Notes under the pieces: model-generated | What the model saw: only the letters and a program-made list of their open reading frames with translations | Database searches by the model: none | Told to the model about the DNA's origin: nothing | Translations under genes and position numbers: made by a program | In this document: positions 35,562 through 47,921 of the stretch, in pieces | How positions within the stretch are numbered: position 1 is the stretch's first letter | Layout of the letters: each line of letters starts with the position of its first letter | Assembly (NCBI GenBank): GCA_023853785.1 | Contig: JAJIRX010000648.1 | Location: 496,001-560,000, forward strand | From: Psilocybe azurescens | Lineage: Eukaryota > Basidiomycota > Agaricomycetes > Agaricales > Agrocybaceae | Length of the DNA: 64,000 bases | Reading direction: 5' to 3'

Positions 35562-36628
35562 GTTCAACACTTCACTCCACGGGTAGAAATACAAGGAGTA
35601 TTGCGACGTGATATTCATTCTTTACTGTAGACCTTCGAGAATATTCCGGATCTGCCTGCGCTGAGTTTGAAGAAGATTAGCTCAAGAATTTCTTCTTCAT
35701 TTAATACCATGATCGCTGAGAGTCACTGCCAATAGCCGATCTATTTTGAGGACCACCGTTAAATCAATCTTCTAACGCCACGCTGGTTCCGCGAGAGATG
35801 TAATACGCGAAGGGTAGGGTGCCGTCTAGGACATCCATTACCGATGTCAAGTAAACCTCTACTCATACCATAAACATACGAGAAGTGTCATTGAGAAGCA
35901 TTCGGGGACGGAGCACGGACGCGTGGTCGAGATTGGGTCGGGCATGATAGATTACTGCGGTCTCGAGGACGACTGATCATGAAGAAAGAATGTGAGATAT
36001 TCTTACCATGAAGGTCAAAGATTTCGTATGGATCATGATATGGTAGTACTTGGTCAACAGTTGTGGGGATTCTGGGGAAAGAGAATACTAGTCTGAAAGA
36101 TCGAAAGACCCGAGAAGATCCTTTTCCCCGGACATGAACGTGTCAAAATGAAGAAAGTCGGAATTCACGTAGCTCCGTTGTGCGAATAAGTGGCTAGACG
36201 AAATCGAAGAATGCTCAGCAGCTATAGTGTGAGCAGCACTGGCACGACGAAGCAGCTGAACAACATTGTATACCAAAAATGATTAGCAAAGAAGTCTGCA
36301 AACTGTTGAAAATTGGCTAGAAAATGCTGGAAAACAACAGAAGAATGACCGATTTGGAAAAATGGCTGTGCAACGGGTGATGGAAACGGAGGCTGAATCA
36401 GCCGAGATGGCCCAAAATGGCAATGCGCTTAACGCCGCCCCATTGTTTAAGTTTTCCACCGCGCGACGCGTCTTCCTTCCCACCATCACCTTCACTGATA
36501 TCCCTTGTACAAAATACCCTTTTCTTTCTACATACCCCAAAAGCTTTGCAAGCGCTTTAGCTTATCACCCATCCTTATATCCCTGCAATACTTCATCGTT
36601 TTGCTTTTCTAATCTCTTCAACCAAAAC
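35562..36628. other. Intergenic region, possible small frame on minus strand
   Basis: A 62-codon frame at 36276-36088 (-) is the only notable item; it has no CaaX end or signal peptide and no support as a gene. The region otherwise serves as promoter for the TDP2-like gene (-) and the unknown gene at 36629 (+), whose 5' leader is CT-rich. Confidence 0.4.
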
Positions 36629-37506
36629 ATGGGTCGAGCTCTCTTTTCTAACACGTATGCCACTGCAGCACCCGTAATCAGGACTGAACCAGAGCCAAAG
36701 GTCGACATTTGCGAGAGATGGAGCGCCTGGAACCGCTTTGATCCAGACTCCGAAGACTTCTTCCAGAACGCCGAATACGAGGCCTTCATTGATCCCGTAC
36801 AATTTGAGCGCGAACAGGGCACAATGCCCCCATTGGTGGAAGGAGACGGGCAGTTGGATTCTCCTGAGAGCAGTGAGAGCAGTGTCAGCGACCAAGGGAG
36901 TCCCATGGCGGTCGGATCTGACGATCCTGCCATTCTTATTGCCGACGCCTACACAATTCGCGCTGCTCGCTGGGAAGACTACAACGAGACCGACATTTCC
37001 AGTCCTTCCGATACGGAGTGGAGAGCGACAAGCTTTATTATTTCCCATTCTCCAACTGATGATCAAACATCAATTCCACCTTTTATCCCCCCTGTTTCCT
37101 TCCGGGAAGCAAGTCCGGCCATTGAAAGTGTACCTCTGCCCCTAATGACCCTCCCCGCTCTCCAACCCTTCTCCGTGCAGCTAATATCACGCCAATTATC
37201 ATTTCCCGCACCCAGACCGAGGCAATTGACCGCTCTCCTTCCCCCGATTCCCCCTCTATGCCTTCCACCCCGCCTTCCCGCGCCACCTTCCTGCCATCTC
37301 AAACCCTGCTCACTCCTTCACCGCCACCCTCTGTGACACCTCGATTCTACTCATGGCAACAACACTCTATACCCGCTTTGCCCACCAGCCCCAGCCTAAT
37401 TCGTGGCAATCGTGATGGTCCTCTAACCAACCCTCGCGCAAGGATGTCGTTTGCCCGCATTGAAGCCTCTCCGGCACGCATCCGCATCCCAAGTGGTGTG
37501 ATGTAA
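36629..37506 (+). CDS. Uncharacterised intronless protein, one 1-nt break
   Basis: A single exon starting at the ATG in an AACATGG context (36629), giving 292 aa when one C is added in the run 37139-37142. The N-terminus (MGRALFSNTY, then ICERWSAWNRFDPDSEDFFQ) is acidic and Trp/Phe-containing. The middle is acidic and Ser-rich. The C-terminus is Pro/Ser-rich and ends with RMSFARIEASPARIRIPSGVM. There is no signal peptide, membrane segment or recognised domain. A nuclear or regulatory protein is possible but only a guess. An in-frame extension upstream to 36362 exists but looks like leader sequence. Confidence 0.6.
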
Positions 37507-38395
37507 AGGATCCCACTTTAACTCCAGGGACATCCCATCCAAAATTAACCAATACTCCAACCATATTAATGACAGAGTTTAGATGTTAGAATCTAATCTG
37601 TCGGTGCTACTTATATTCGTTGCATTTGATCGTTCTGCGTTGGGGCTCACGCCTCTGTATTGTTTTTGATGATTTGAGATAGTCCTATCCTTTTTCCCGC
37701 TTTCCACTCCTCCCTTATTAAATCGCCTTTTTTCTTTCTTATGTTTGACTTATATGCTTTGCTTCACCTTTTCTCCAACATTAAACCAAATGCATCCATG
37801 ATGCGAACACACTCTTTGCTATGCCGTCTTGGTTTTCTCATACATGCACTTCCCCTCCAATCACATATATACCGTTTGTAGTTGTACTGTATCATTTCGA
37901 TGTCGTGCAGCCATTTGTTCATTTGTATACATACAATGTTTTCACATTGCTATATCACAATTTTTGGTCTTTTCTGAATCCAAACACCAGTTCGCTCAGC
38001 GCTGGGATTTGCGCAGCCGCGAATCATTGCTATAAAAGGCTGAGCAACACAGTTGTGTCTATTTGGAACCCGCTGGGCATATGTTTGGGCTGCACACGAC
38101 AAGTGCGACAGCGACCGCTCACCATGCACGGATTATCTGGAGAAAAGCACACGAGGGAGGGCTCGGTCCGCGCGTATTACACCGACCGACATCAACCCGA
38201 CGGACAAAAATAGATGGAAGCCGTTAACCATATCCGGAGATTGACGACTTTGCAGACGGATGCATATGTCCTTTATTTATCTTTTCTTCAGAATCGTATA
38301 AGAGATGAATTTGAGGGAGACTCATAACTATCATCGACATCCTCCACACACAAGGTTTTCACCAGTCTTCAAACACAATCAAAATAAAAATCACA
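37507..38395. other. 3' UTR and promoter region
   Basis: Pyrimidine-rich 3' flank of the unknown gene, then the promoter of the small secreted protein. A GTATAAGA motif at 38296-38303 lies ~95 bp upstream of its ATG. No gene is seen. Confidence 0.45.
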
Positions 38396-38983
38396 ATGAA
38401 GTTCGCTACCTCCGCTGTATTCTTCTCCTTCGCTGGCCTGGCCGCATCTGCAAGCATCACCAGGCGGAACTGCGTAGAGGCTGCGCGATTTGGCGCTCTT
38501 AGCGCCTTTCCAGTGACCGTCAGCCCAGGAGACGTAAGTTTTAATTCCAGTGAAATCCGAGAATACAGAATCCTAATAATGTCTTGCAGACCATCAACAT
38601 CAGTGTGAACCTCAACTGTGCAGTAGAGCAATTCGGTATCGTGCCCCAATTCCTCGATTACACACTCGAGGTTCCTGAAGCCAGCAACAATGGGAGCGAA
38701 CAACCCATTGTTCTTGCCCGACGCACCTTCAATGTTAGCCCTGGAACCGGTCAGCCTTCCGATTCGTTTTCTACTCAGGTACGCGTACTCTTGACCGACG
38801 ACGAGCTTATGAGAATGTTCTAATATGGACGAAATAATATCTTCAGGTTCCCCGTGGCTTTTTTTTGTAGCTGGGGCCCCTTACAATGTGGTCTTGAACA
38901 TGGTGTACCCCATCAGTGGTACCGATGGAAGCACCGTCCTTGTCAAGGGCAGCACATCAATCCCAATTACTATTAACGCTTAG
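38396..38983 (+). CDS. Small secreted protein of unknown family, one length anomaly
   Basis: Exons 38396-38533, 38590-38778 and 38847-38983; 154 aa if the T run at 38859-38866 is 9 (or 6) long instead of 8. A clean signal peptide opens the protein (MKFATSAVFFSFAGLAASAS, cleavage around residue 19). The mature part is ~135 residues, beta-rich by composition (NISVNLNC, FLDYTLEVPEA, YNVVLNMVYPISG), with two Cys residues. No catalytic motif is seen. It could be a wall-associated or small secreted protein of the kind common in mushrooms; the function is unknown. Confidence 0.7.
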
Positions 38984-39396
38984 ATAGTAGACTCTGAGTC
39001 GCCCTGATATTTTATAAAATTTGTAGGTTCTTGAATGTACAGAATTTCAAAACATATGGCTATCACACTAGTATAAATCGAAAGATCATCACTTCACACA
39101 CTCAGATATATGTTGAGACTAATGAGAGGTACCTGACAAGTGCGATGTCAAGTAGCTGTAGCGTCTGTACTTCCTGACTTTCATTAATAACGTTCTGGAA
39201 TTGTTCTGGAAGCAGGGCATGCCGCCATACCAGGAAGTCAGAAGTATCATGGGCGCCTGATCATTTTCGCACGCTGCGACGGACCCAAGTTTCGACCACC
39301 ACAGAACGTTCCTTCTGGAATTCGCAGCCCCTATACTTGCTCATGCCCTTAAACTCGACGTTCCGAACTTCCAAGATTGATGGACGCTAGTGCTCG
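38984..39396. other. Intergenic region
   Basis: No gene is seen; it contains the 3' flank of the small secreted protein gene and no clear first exon for the frame that follows. Confidence 0.4.
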
Positions 39397-40107
39397 TTGC
39401 CTGTGTTTGCTTCTAATAAGTCAAGTTTTCCGTTGGAAGATTATAGCTTGCAATGGGTGCGTCGCACAAGCATCACATCACCAGCTTTGACCTTGACCGT
39501 TAGAATCGTACTACAGAGTGAATACTACGAAGATTGCCACAAGTTGCTACTCAAGAGAACAAAAGACTTCACTTCTCATGTTGCCCACGACACTGGCAGA
39601 AGTCCAGAAGATCGCAACTGTGCGGTAATGAGTGGACATTGGATAAAGCAGAGCCTTGAGGGCACTCACACCCTTGCTGAACTTCATAATGCATCCTGGT
39701 GGAGTGACGGGCTAAAGGCACACATGGCAATGACGGCGACATGTCCCTATGTCCCAAGTGCAGAAGCTGTAGAGCAGGACGGGCTCAAGACCTGTTGGAT
39801 TTGCCATGAAGCTCACGAGCATGCTATAGCTAGTCTTCAAGAAGTACAAACGGTGTTATTCGCGTCTTATCTGAAGCGGAGAAGACAGTTACCTTCCAAA
39901 CGCAAATCATACTTATACCACTATGACGCCGCACCACGGAAGTGGTGCGAAACAATGACAACCAACTTATCCGTGTTCCTAATTCATGAATTGTACGCCT
40001 TTCAATTCTCTACACGCAGATGCACATGGAGAAAATTGTTGAGTAGACTCTTGCTGAGTTATGACAGACGAACAGGAGCTGAGGAAGACGCCTCATCATC
40101 TCAGTAG
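39397..40107 (+). CDS. Open frame of unknown family, probable 5'-incomplete gene or fragment
   Basis: A 711-nt open frame without an ATG at its left end; the first in-frame ATG is 39628. A splice acceptor at 39419-39420 (TAATAAG) suggests the frame is a terminal exon whose upstream part is missing. The protein has regular composition, with LAELHNASWWSDGLKAH, a Cys/His motif CWICHEAHEHA, and APRKWCETMT. These read like a real conserved domain but I cannot name it. The lack of an N-terminus between 38984 and 39397 points to a truncated paralogue. Confidence 0.4.
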   Translation: MPVFASNKSSFPLEDYSLQWVRRTSITSPALTLTVRIVLQSEYYEDCHKLLLKRTKDFTSHVAHDTGRSPEDRNCAVMSGHWIKQSLEGTHTLAELHNASWWSDGLKAHMAMTATCPYVPSAEAVEQDGLKTCWICHEAHEHAIASLQEVQTVLFASYLKRRRQLPSKRKSYLYHYDAAPRKWCETMTTNLSVFLIHELYAFQFSTRRCTWRKLLSRLLLSYDRRTGAEEDASSSQ

Positions 40108-40499
40108 ATCGATTTGGCCCCTTGCAAGTTTGCGATATTCAGTAGAGATCTATCAAAGTCGAATAGAGATAGATTCCTTCCTGCAATAAAAAAATCCACA
40201 CCAATGATTTCAGATCCTTTTCGTAGAACTTGTCGCTGGGTGTACACATGATATGTATGAGTTCAAAAAAAACTTCCATTGCATCATTCTATGATCGAGG
40301 CGAAGAGATCGCACACTCGGGTTCCATCCCTTCCCCAAGTAGCCAGATCCCATATGAACCTTTAGTATTCGTTCCCCTTGATTTCCAGGCAACGTAAAGC
40401 AAATGTGAGGTTGCATCTCTTTCAAGAAGGACAGCAGATCCGCAAGAGATAGGGGTGAAGGGGAAGGGGATCTTCGGGCCACGAGGTACTCGTATCCCA
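40108..40499. other. Intergenic region between convergent genes
   Basis: Minus-strand open frames here lie beyond the RPP40 stop codon and are best taken as its 3' UTR. Confidence 0.45.
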
Positions 40500-42297
40500 T
40501 TAGCCCCATCGCGCATCCCACTGACCGAGACTTTCCGCCAAACACCACTCAAGACGTGCGGAATCGCCATCGCTATTGTTATCGCCATCCATTTTGATAT
40601 CAACGGCATTGCTGACAGAGCGCTCAATGATAAGACTCCAAGTGTCCTCCCCATCTTTCCTGGGTAGCTTCAAAGGAACGCTGGGAGGCTTTTGTAGAGC
40701 GCCTGTAGCTGAAGTCGTGTACGGAATGTAGGAGATTGGCGAGCTGCAAAGAGCATGGCATGTTATGCCGACGAATGGGGTGGTGGATGTGGATGTGATA
40801 CCTTGAAGAAGGTTGGAACTGCGAGGGAAAATCCGTTAGTAAGTAAGGGCAAGAATGAGAGAAAGGATACGGGTGAGACTCACGAAATGGTGTGGATAAC
40901 ACGATCGATAAATGTAGGGCTGAGTAGGCCGCACCATTGAAGATGCGTCACGTTCTGCATCTCGGATGGCTGAGGGGGTTCGTATAGTGCAACATAGGGA
41001 TCGACACGGTCATTGACTCGTAATCTAGAAACCCGATTTATACAGTTAAATATAGGACCAGTCATATCTTTGAAAGGGCCTACCTCTGCGCACCAAGACA
41101 CGCCATACCGATCCATTCGAAAAGACTTTCCACCCGGAGATCCCAGTCCTCCAACAAGTCCTCGTTTTCCTCGCGTATTGTTTGTCCTTTGGACTTTCGC
41201 TTCGACAAGCCCTCTGGTCGAGGACGCAACGATAGAGTAGGCACATGTATATAGTCAAATTCCCTGATTTTGCATTGCACACGAACTTGTTTGCTTTCTT
41301 GGAAGGGAGTTGTTACCTCTGCTTTTTCTTAACACCAATCTATCAGCTGTGTAACGGACAGAAGACTATTGGCTTACCATTCGCGCAATACACGACATTC
41401 CAAAGTCCAGCCCCCTTTCCAAGCTCACTCTCTCGTCTCTCATCCCAGTTTTCCAAGTTCTTCTTCCGCTTTGCTTGATTTGCAACAGACTGCGTGTTCT
41501 TTTGCAATGGAATATCGATCACTGCAAATTAAGGCGATCAGACGAAGACGATGGGAAAAGGACGCCATCAAGATGGTATGACAGAGGTCCAAACCCACCA
41601 TGTCGGTCGTGCTGGTTTTTGAAAGGGAGTTTTTGCCCGAGGAGCCCCAGTCGTTGATACGATTCGGTGGCGACGGAGAGGGTGAGATGCCCCCGTGGGT
41701 CTATACACCACATGTCCTCTTCATCGGGTTCGTTGGAGCATACAATCACCGGATCGCTAAGAGGCGAAAAAGACCTTCAGCAAGAAAGGAACGCAAGGTC
41801 GCTTCGAACGGGACGAATCTCCGAATCGACGCACCTCTCCTTGCCAGAGTCCGTGGCAAAAATATCAGCATGGTTCAGGACGTCCCCAAGCCTGATCTTC
41901 GCCTTCCCATAAACCGTCTCAAGGCCTCCAAGAACCTCCAACAATCTCGGATCCGAAGGAAAGACGACGTCAAGCTGGATAAAAAAGAAAGAAGACGCCG
42001 GGCGAACTCCGGAGTTCAGTAAAACTTGTGTTGTTTTTAATTTTATGTTTCACAGAATCCGCGCTGAAAACAGTGACAGGCGGCTCCGGGGACCAACCTG
42101 TTGGGAAAAGGGATGGCTAGCGGCCAGAGATGCGATTTTCGAGGAGGGTAGAGAACCCGAAGAGACTTTAACGCGCCTTTTTCTGGTGCCGGTGTGTTCA
42201 TGCTGGATGTCCGATGTCAAGAAGTACTTAGGAGCAAAGGTCACGATGGGTTGTGCGCGTGGCTCGGCACGTCTCCGCCGGCTTCTCTCGCCGACAT
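40500..42297 (-). CDS. RPP40: Ribonuclease P/MRP subunit Rpp40-like
   Basis: Seven exons, high to low: 42297-42098, 41974-41835, 41756-41599, 41521-41378, 41318-41084, 41024-40884, 40818-40500; about 445 aa. Exons 2-7 are in phase with no break. Rpp40 (PF08584) features are LGGLETVYGKAKIRLG, RLGLLGQKLPF, the basic helix IDIPLQKNTQSVANQAKRKN, SLFEWIGMACLGAQRL, DPYVALYEPP, LQWCGLLSPTFIDRVI and a terminal GITCHAL plus SPISYIP segment. These line up with the human p40 subunit region FEWLGA ... STYCCPEPS ... ITGF as I remember it. The subunit belongs to nuclear RNase P and MRP, which process tRNA and rRNA. The start is uncertain: the ATG at 42297 needs one extra base to enter the frame of exon 1, so a base may be missing or a further 5' exon exists. 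Confidence 0.75.
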
Positions 42298-42595
42298 ACT
42301 TGGATTAACGATCTTATTATAGGACACAGGTTTTTGGTTTAGTTCGTTTGTTGTGAAAAATGAGTACAACCCTCCAATACTATAGGTAATTACATTTAGT
42401 GATCAATGCACTTTAAGAAGTTAAGTGTCTAAGGGATTCTACGAGGACGCAAACAAGCAATTAAGATGAATAGAAACGTGGACCCATCTGGGTAAAAATA
42501 TGAGATGGCCAGTTTGTGCTTTGAGTTATGCGATGATGGATAGAGAGGATGCGATATGGTGAATGTGATGCGACAAGAGCAAGTTCATGAATAAA

Positions 42596-44255
42596 TTAAG
42601 CCAAAGGTGCCCGGACGTATTTGCGGCGGAACTTGGAGTCAACGCTGTCCAAGTAGTAGGCGCCGGGCCAGATGTCGTCGACGGAACCTTCGGGAGTGTA
42701 TGCTGATGCATTGTGGTTCTTCTCGCGGAGCTGAGTTGCAAACATTATCAGTAAAATGCCAAGGAAAAGAGAGGAAAAAGGACATACAGAGAGAGCGTGA
42801 ACGAATTCAGTAGGAGCAACGACCTTCATTTCTGCAAGACGAGGGAGCAGGTTCATCTTGTCCCGGATCTCGGTGGTGTCGCCCTTGACCCTCAAAGTCC
42901 ATACACTGGATGCGCAACCACTTCCAAAGGAGAACAAACTGGCGCGCTTACCGAGGAAGGTTTGGGGCTCAACGGAAGCGATCAGGGAGGCGAGGCAGCC
43001 GTAGAGCGAAGCGGTGTACATGTTTCCGAGCCGCCTTGAGCAGGCCATTCCAGGATCAGTCTTGGTGGCAAAGGACGCTTTCGAGGCGTTGATGAAGACT
43101 TTCTCGACGTTCTTGTCGGTGAGGGAGGCGGCGTGTGTGGCGTCGAGGAAAGACTCGGGGTTAGGGACGTTGGCAAAGCGGGGTGCTTTGGGGTTAGCGA
43201 GGAAGTCGTTGAACATCATCCGCGCGTGACCCTTGACGGCTTGCTTGCCGTATGGGCTGTGGAAGATGGCATAGTCAACATCTTCGAGCGAGAAAGGAAG
43301 GTCGGAAGGCTTTTCAGTCGAGGTTCCGTTGAGGTGTGCGCGCTTAGCAGCCTTAGCGAGCTTCTCCCGGTAGGCAGTGTAGGCAGCATCCAAAGCAGCG
43401 ACGTAAGTGACAACGGAGACAGGTCCGTCAACTTCAGGGTACTCAGAGGAAAGCTGGGGCTTGTAGAAATCGTAAGTGTTAGCCATGTAGTTTCCGTGGA
43501 CGGCTGATTGACGAATCTTAGTATCATCGACATAAGTCCGAAATGAAGACGCTTACGGTCAAATACGATAGGGGCGTTAGGGCCAATCAAAATGGCACAC
43601 GCGCCGGCGCCGCCAGCGGGGCGAGCAGGGCCCTCAGCGTAGACAGCAATATCACCAGCAACCACAATAGCATTGCGGCCATCCCATGAGCTTGATTCGA
43701 TCCAGTTGATGGCGTTGAAAAGAGCGGCTGTTCCACCGTAGCAAGCGTTCTTGGAGTCAATACCTTCGATGTCAAAGTTTCCAGACTCCGCGAAGAGATC
43801 CATAATCGTTGTCTTGACGGATTTCGACTTGTCAATGATGGTTTCAGTGCCGACATCGATGCGTCCAATGGACTTGGGGTCGATGTTGAACTTTTCAAGC
43901 AGACCAGAGACAGCTGGAGCGCGTTTTCCGGCATTAGAACGCGAGAATAGAAAGTAAGACTCTGATGCTCACCATTCAGAGCGAAGGAGTTAATGTCTTC
44001 GCGGTCATCTGGCCAAGCCATGTACTCTTGTCCAAGACCAATGGTGTATTTACCCTTCGAGACACCATCGAATTCTTCCAGATCGGTCTCAGAAATGCAC
44101 TATAGCATAACAGAGTTCAATATAACCCCTCGAACTATGTCAGAAAGCCAACATACACGGCGGGGGAAGTAGACCTCCATGGCGAGGACACCAACATCCT
44201 TGGGGCGGGGGACCTCGGCAGCGTTGACGGATGGGGCGTTGAGAGGGATAGTCAT
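42596..44255 (-). CDS. ERG13: Hydroxymethylglutaryl-CoA synthase
   Basis: Five exons, high to low: 44255-44157, 44099-43973, 43913-43557, 43503-42788, 42730-42596 (1434 nt, 477 aa, intact). The enzyme condenses acetyl-CoA and acetoacetyl-CoA to HMG-CoA, the committed entry to the mevalonate/ergosterol pathway. The N-terminus reads [15 protein letters not shown]. The general base lies in [13 protein letters not shown] (Glu99), the acyl-accepting Cys133 in [12 protein letters not shown], and the substrate His in [15 protein letters not shown]. Later blocks are [26 protein letters not shown] and a C-terminal [10 protein letters not shown]. There is no mitochondrial presequence, so it is the cytosolic form. 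A TATA box lies ~80 bp upstream. Codon use is GC-rich at third positions, as in strongly expressed genes. Confidence 0.97.
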
Positions 44256-47025
44256 TGTGAATGAGTAGTGAATGGGTCGAATGTCAATGAGGATGATGCG
44301 GAATGAAGAAAACAGTAAAATGGAGATGAACGAGTTATATAGAAAATGTCTATGGGCTGAGGAAAATAAAGAGAAACTGGGCTAAAATAAATATGGTACG
44401 ATTCGGGGTTACGGGATCAAATTCAAAAAGTCGAACCAAACCAGTAACATTTCCTTCTTTACTCCAATGTTATTCTTAGGTTCAATGTCGTGGCTGCTGT
44501 GTATTCTTGGTCGGTATCAATGTCATACCGCGTACAGCAATAGCTATTCCGTTCATGCCATCTTTCATGCCTTGATGCACTCCGAATTCCACTCGATTCG
44601 AAATCTTAATCGTAATACCCGCCCCCTCTGCGATCAATTCGACCGAAAATAATACCCGTCTCCTGCTGGCTCTAACTAGGAAAGAGCCCCGTTCCAGTCT
44701 GCTTCACCCTGGAAACACAAATCCACAAGCCCATTCTACTCGGATACACTGGAGTCTCAAGTAAGGCTCCGAGAGAGCGAAGAACTGCATGCGAAAAATT
44801 GTTCGTATAGGCCTACCTTGGTCTCCGATATGTTACTCTATGTCGTACAATCCCAATCCATATCGGTGTGCCTTCCTCTCATTCGCTGAAGCTGAAAGGA
44901 TACCTTCTCCTTCAGTATCCTCCAACCAAACCAACCGAACCGTTCCAATCAAACTGGAATGCTCCGGTCTTTTGTTTTGGGGACCAGGTAGTCAATTCAC
45001 AGTTGATTTTGCGAACAAAAAGACACTCCTTCCAAATTTGGGCATCGTGATCCAGGCCCTTGCACAGTGCACCTTCCCAATTGCCAATCAATTTTGACGA
45101 TCCTACACATTCGTCACAACCGTATACTCATTGAGCTGGATATTGCACTCTGCATTGTACACTGAGTTCGGTATTGCCGATGACCTCGATGATTGTCATT
45201 CCGCACCTCCGCTCGGACGGGCTATTGTTCCATTCGGGAAATTTCATTTATTCAACTGATGTTTCCGTTTAGTAACTTGATCTAATCGTACTGATGTTGT
45301 ATAGGGTACATATCTACCTTTGATTGTGTCTATGTACTCTGGTCAAGGAAGACCAATCACAGATCTGCAAGTCAATATTTTTACCGCGTCGGGTTGCCAC
45401 TCCAAACTGGCATCCAACCATTGTTTTCAAGACCCAGGTGCAGATTCCACCCAGTGCTCAGGTAATCATAGAGAAGTGCATTGCTCTGAGTCTCAATGTA
45501 TCCGCTGTGCCTCGTCCCTCTAACTTCTCCCATGGGATGATCGCCTGATCTCACGGAGAGGCTGGTCAAGTGCTGGTCAGGATTCACGAATTTTGAAAGA
45601 TGTGCTTCCTATGAGGTTCTTGGCAAGCGACATTGTTGACAAAAGTCAATTCTCTGCTCCTAACAGAGCATAGAGCATAGAGCACAGATAAGCAAAAACT
45701 CGAGAATCACTCGGTTTTTTCGGCCTCATGGCAAGACTGGAGTAAGAGGGGTAGAATATTGACCGAATGCTGCATAAGCCACATTCAGCAGGCCTGCGCA
45801 GTGGGTGAAGCCTCTCTAGCTTGGATTGAATTAATTCGTACTTGAAACTGTTAGTCCACCGAATAAATGATCTGCGCGCCTTGCGGAAGCCCGCAGTGCT
45901 AATGATAAATAAATTTACTCGGTGCAGTGCAGTCAGACTTCGCCGTCTATGGCCACCAGTGGTCACCAACTCTCAACTCTCAAGGACCTATGGCGTAAAA
46001 TTGGAGCCAATGTACATGGTACGCAATATATAACGACGTTCAAGACGTCTACTTATCAAAGATTGTATTTGACACCCTTCCACCACTTCGTGCGAAGGCC
46101 CCGACCGCAAAGCCCGGCATCCTTCAGAGTGACATCCCAGTACCTACTATCAGTCGACAGCTCTATCCATTCATTCAATAATGCACACCATCTGGGATCT
46201 TAAGAGGAGAAAAAAATTTGTGTGTTCTGCTTCAGTCACACACCAATTTACATGTGCGTATTTTCAATAAGCGCCCATCGCTCCGTCTTAGTGGACTAAA
46301 ACAGCTTATGACTCTGTCATGGACTCAGGAGCTCCTTGAATGACGGGCAGAGAACTATCTGGGATCATCATTCAATCCAGGTGACCGGTAATGTCGAAAC
46401 GAGTTTACGATCCTGTGGACCCATCGCTTCATTCAAGCGTTCCATTGATATTTTGGAGAACTGCCCAAGTGCGGGTGGGCTTCAGAAAGAATGGCGATAG
46501 AGAGCTCAGTCCAGGTTTGTGATCTTCTGCTCTATATGCACTTCTAATCTTATGGCTAAATAAACAGACATCAGGCCAACTCGAGCCCTAACGACGACAG
46601 CGTTGCGTAGTCGCCAAGTGCGCCACACTCGTTGCAAAGAGGAACTTCGTCACATACGTAAATAGAAAAGGCATTCCTGTTTCTATTATTAGCTCGCACT
46701 GCTGATTCTGAAGGTTAAGCTTTGAAGTCTGACAAATTGGCTTATTTGTTAGATACGCTCCTTAGAGACTTCAGGCATCTCCCGGCGTGCGTCCTCAATT
46801 CACTGTTTTGGGCCATTGACCTTTACATTTTCCACGATCACTTTGGCTCGAGCTCTCATAGATATCCTTGACAAAATGACCATGTTGCTTGAAGTGCTAG
46901 TAAAGTAAACTAAGAGACACCATTTAAACGGTGCAAGAAATAAAGTGATGCAGGACCAGTGCAAACGAAGAGGTGAACCCAAAACAAAACACAGAGCCAT
47001 TAGACCTCAAAAATAATGTAACGCT
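44256..47025. other. 2.8-kb gene-free stretch upstream of HMG-CoA synthase
   Basis: No splice-consistent coding sequence is seen on either strand. The left ~300 bp serve as the synthase promoter; the right end is the 3' flank of the DUF3455 gene. Confidence 0.45.
44335..44343 (-). promoter_or_regulatory. TATA box of the HMG-CoA synthase gene
   Basis: On the minus strand CTATATAAC lies about 80-88 bp upstream of the start codon, a typical core-promoter position. Confidence 0.5.
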
Positions 47026-47921
47026 TCAAACCTTCACGCTTCCACCGAATAACCAATACTTGGAGACATATTTGACACTAATAGGCGCTGACCCCGGTTT
47101 ACACTGAAGAGTCACACTAGGTCAGAAAGAGCTAGGTTTCGGTAGATCACAGTGCTACTCACTGAAGCCGGGGTTGTCCTCCGCGAGTATCCGTCCGGTA
47201 AATCTTGATACAGTATAAGAACAGAAAATGTTTTACAAGGAATGGATACATACCTGAGTAGCCAACGAGCCTTGCACTGACTTGAGTTGCAACCAATCGA
47301 CGTCCTTCGAGCCAGTAGGTGCAGCAATGTTACCGACTTTGGCAGCAAGCACAAATGCATCGGCGTTGCCTTTCGCACTTCCAGCTCTGTAGTCCCAGAC
47401 AGGGCTGATGCCCGTACCAGAAGGCGAAGTGACGAAGAAATGGGATCCCAAGAAGCCGTAACCCATCAGCGGCGAGCCACCAGGGGTCTTCACGCTGGCA
47501 GGCATGATTTTCCAGGCTGCATATGCCAGATCCTGAACAGTATTGAAGATGGGGGTGATCTTCGAAAGACAGGAAAGGTCGTAAAGATCTGCAACGGCAC
47601 CGGCGGACCTATAGGAAAAGTTAGAAATTATGAGTTGATTTGTGTGCGAAGGAGAGATATTTTTAGAACTAACGTGTATATACCAGCGTCAGTGCAGGTA
47701 TAATTTTGGATGCCAACGCCCAGAATGACAAAAGACGTTGGGTCTGTTGGTGCAGTTAGGGCGGTTTGTCCGGCGGGCAAAACAAGTTTTGCATCTGCTA
47801 CGGAACAAGTAAGCTTTCCGGCTGCGGGACGCGAGAGACCTGTCGGTGGTGCAGGGAAAGCAGGAGCAGGAGCGGCGAAGGTGGAGGCGACAAGCGCTAA
47901 TGAAATGAAAGTGGAAAACAT
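47026..47921 (-). CDS. Secreted DUF3455-family protein
   Basis: Four exons, high to low: 47921-47674, 47608-47254, 47203-47163, 47116-47026 (735 nt, 244 aa, intact). A signal peptide opens the protein (MFSTFISLALVASTFAAPAP). The DUF3455 hallmarks follow: LPAGQTALTAPTDPTSFVILGVGIQNYTC, then SAGAVADLYDLSC, GYGFLGSHFFVT, SPVWDYRAGSAKG and KDVDWLQLKSVQG. These proteins are often labelled malate dehydrogenase in databases, without a basis in the fold. Their role in the cell wall or secretome is unknown. The C-terminal two exons are short and end in KYVSKYWLFGGSVKV. Confidence 0.9.

Noticed and set aside
36088..36276. 62-codon minus-strand frame as a possible pheromone precursor
   Set aside because: No CaaX motif at the end, and no mating-type genes nearby.
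41600..42022. A 140-codon plus-strand frame with basic C-terminus
   Set aside because: It is antisense to RPP40 exons 2 and 3, whose minus-strand sequence fits the family and has consistent splice sites.
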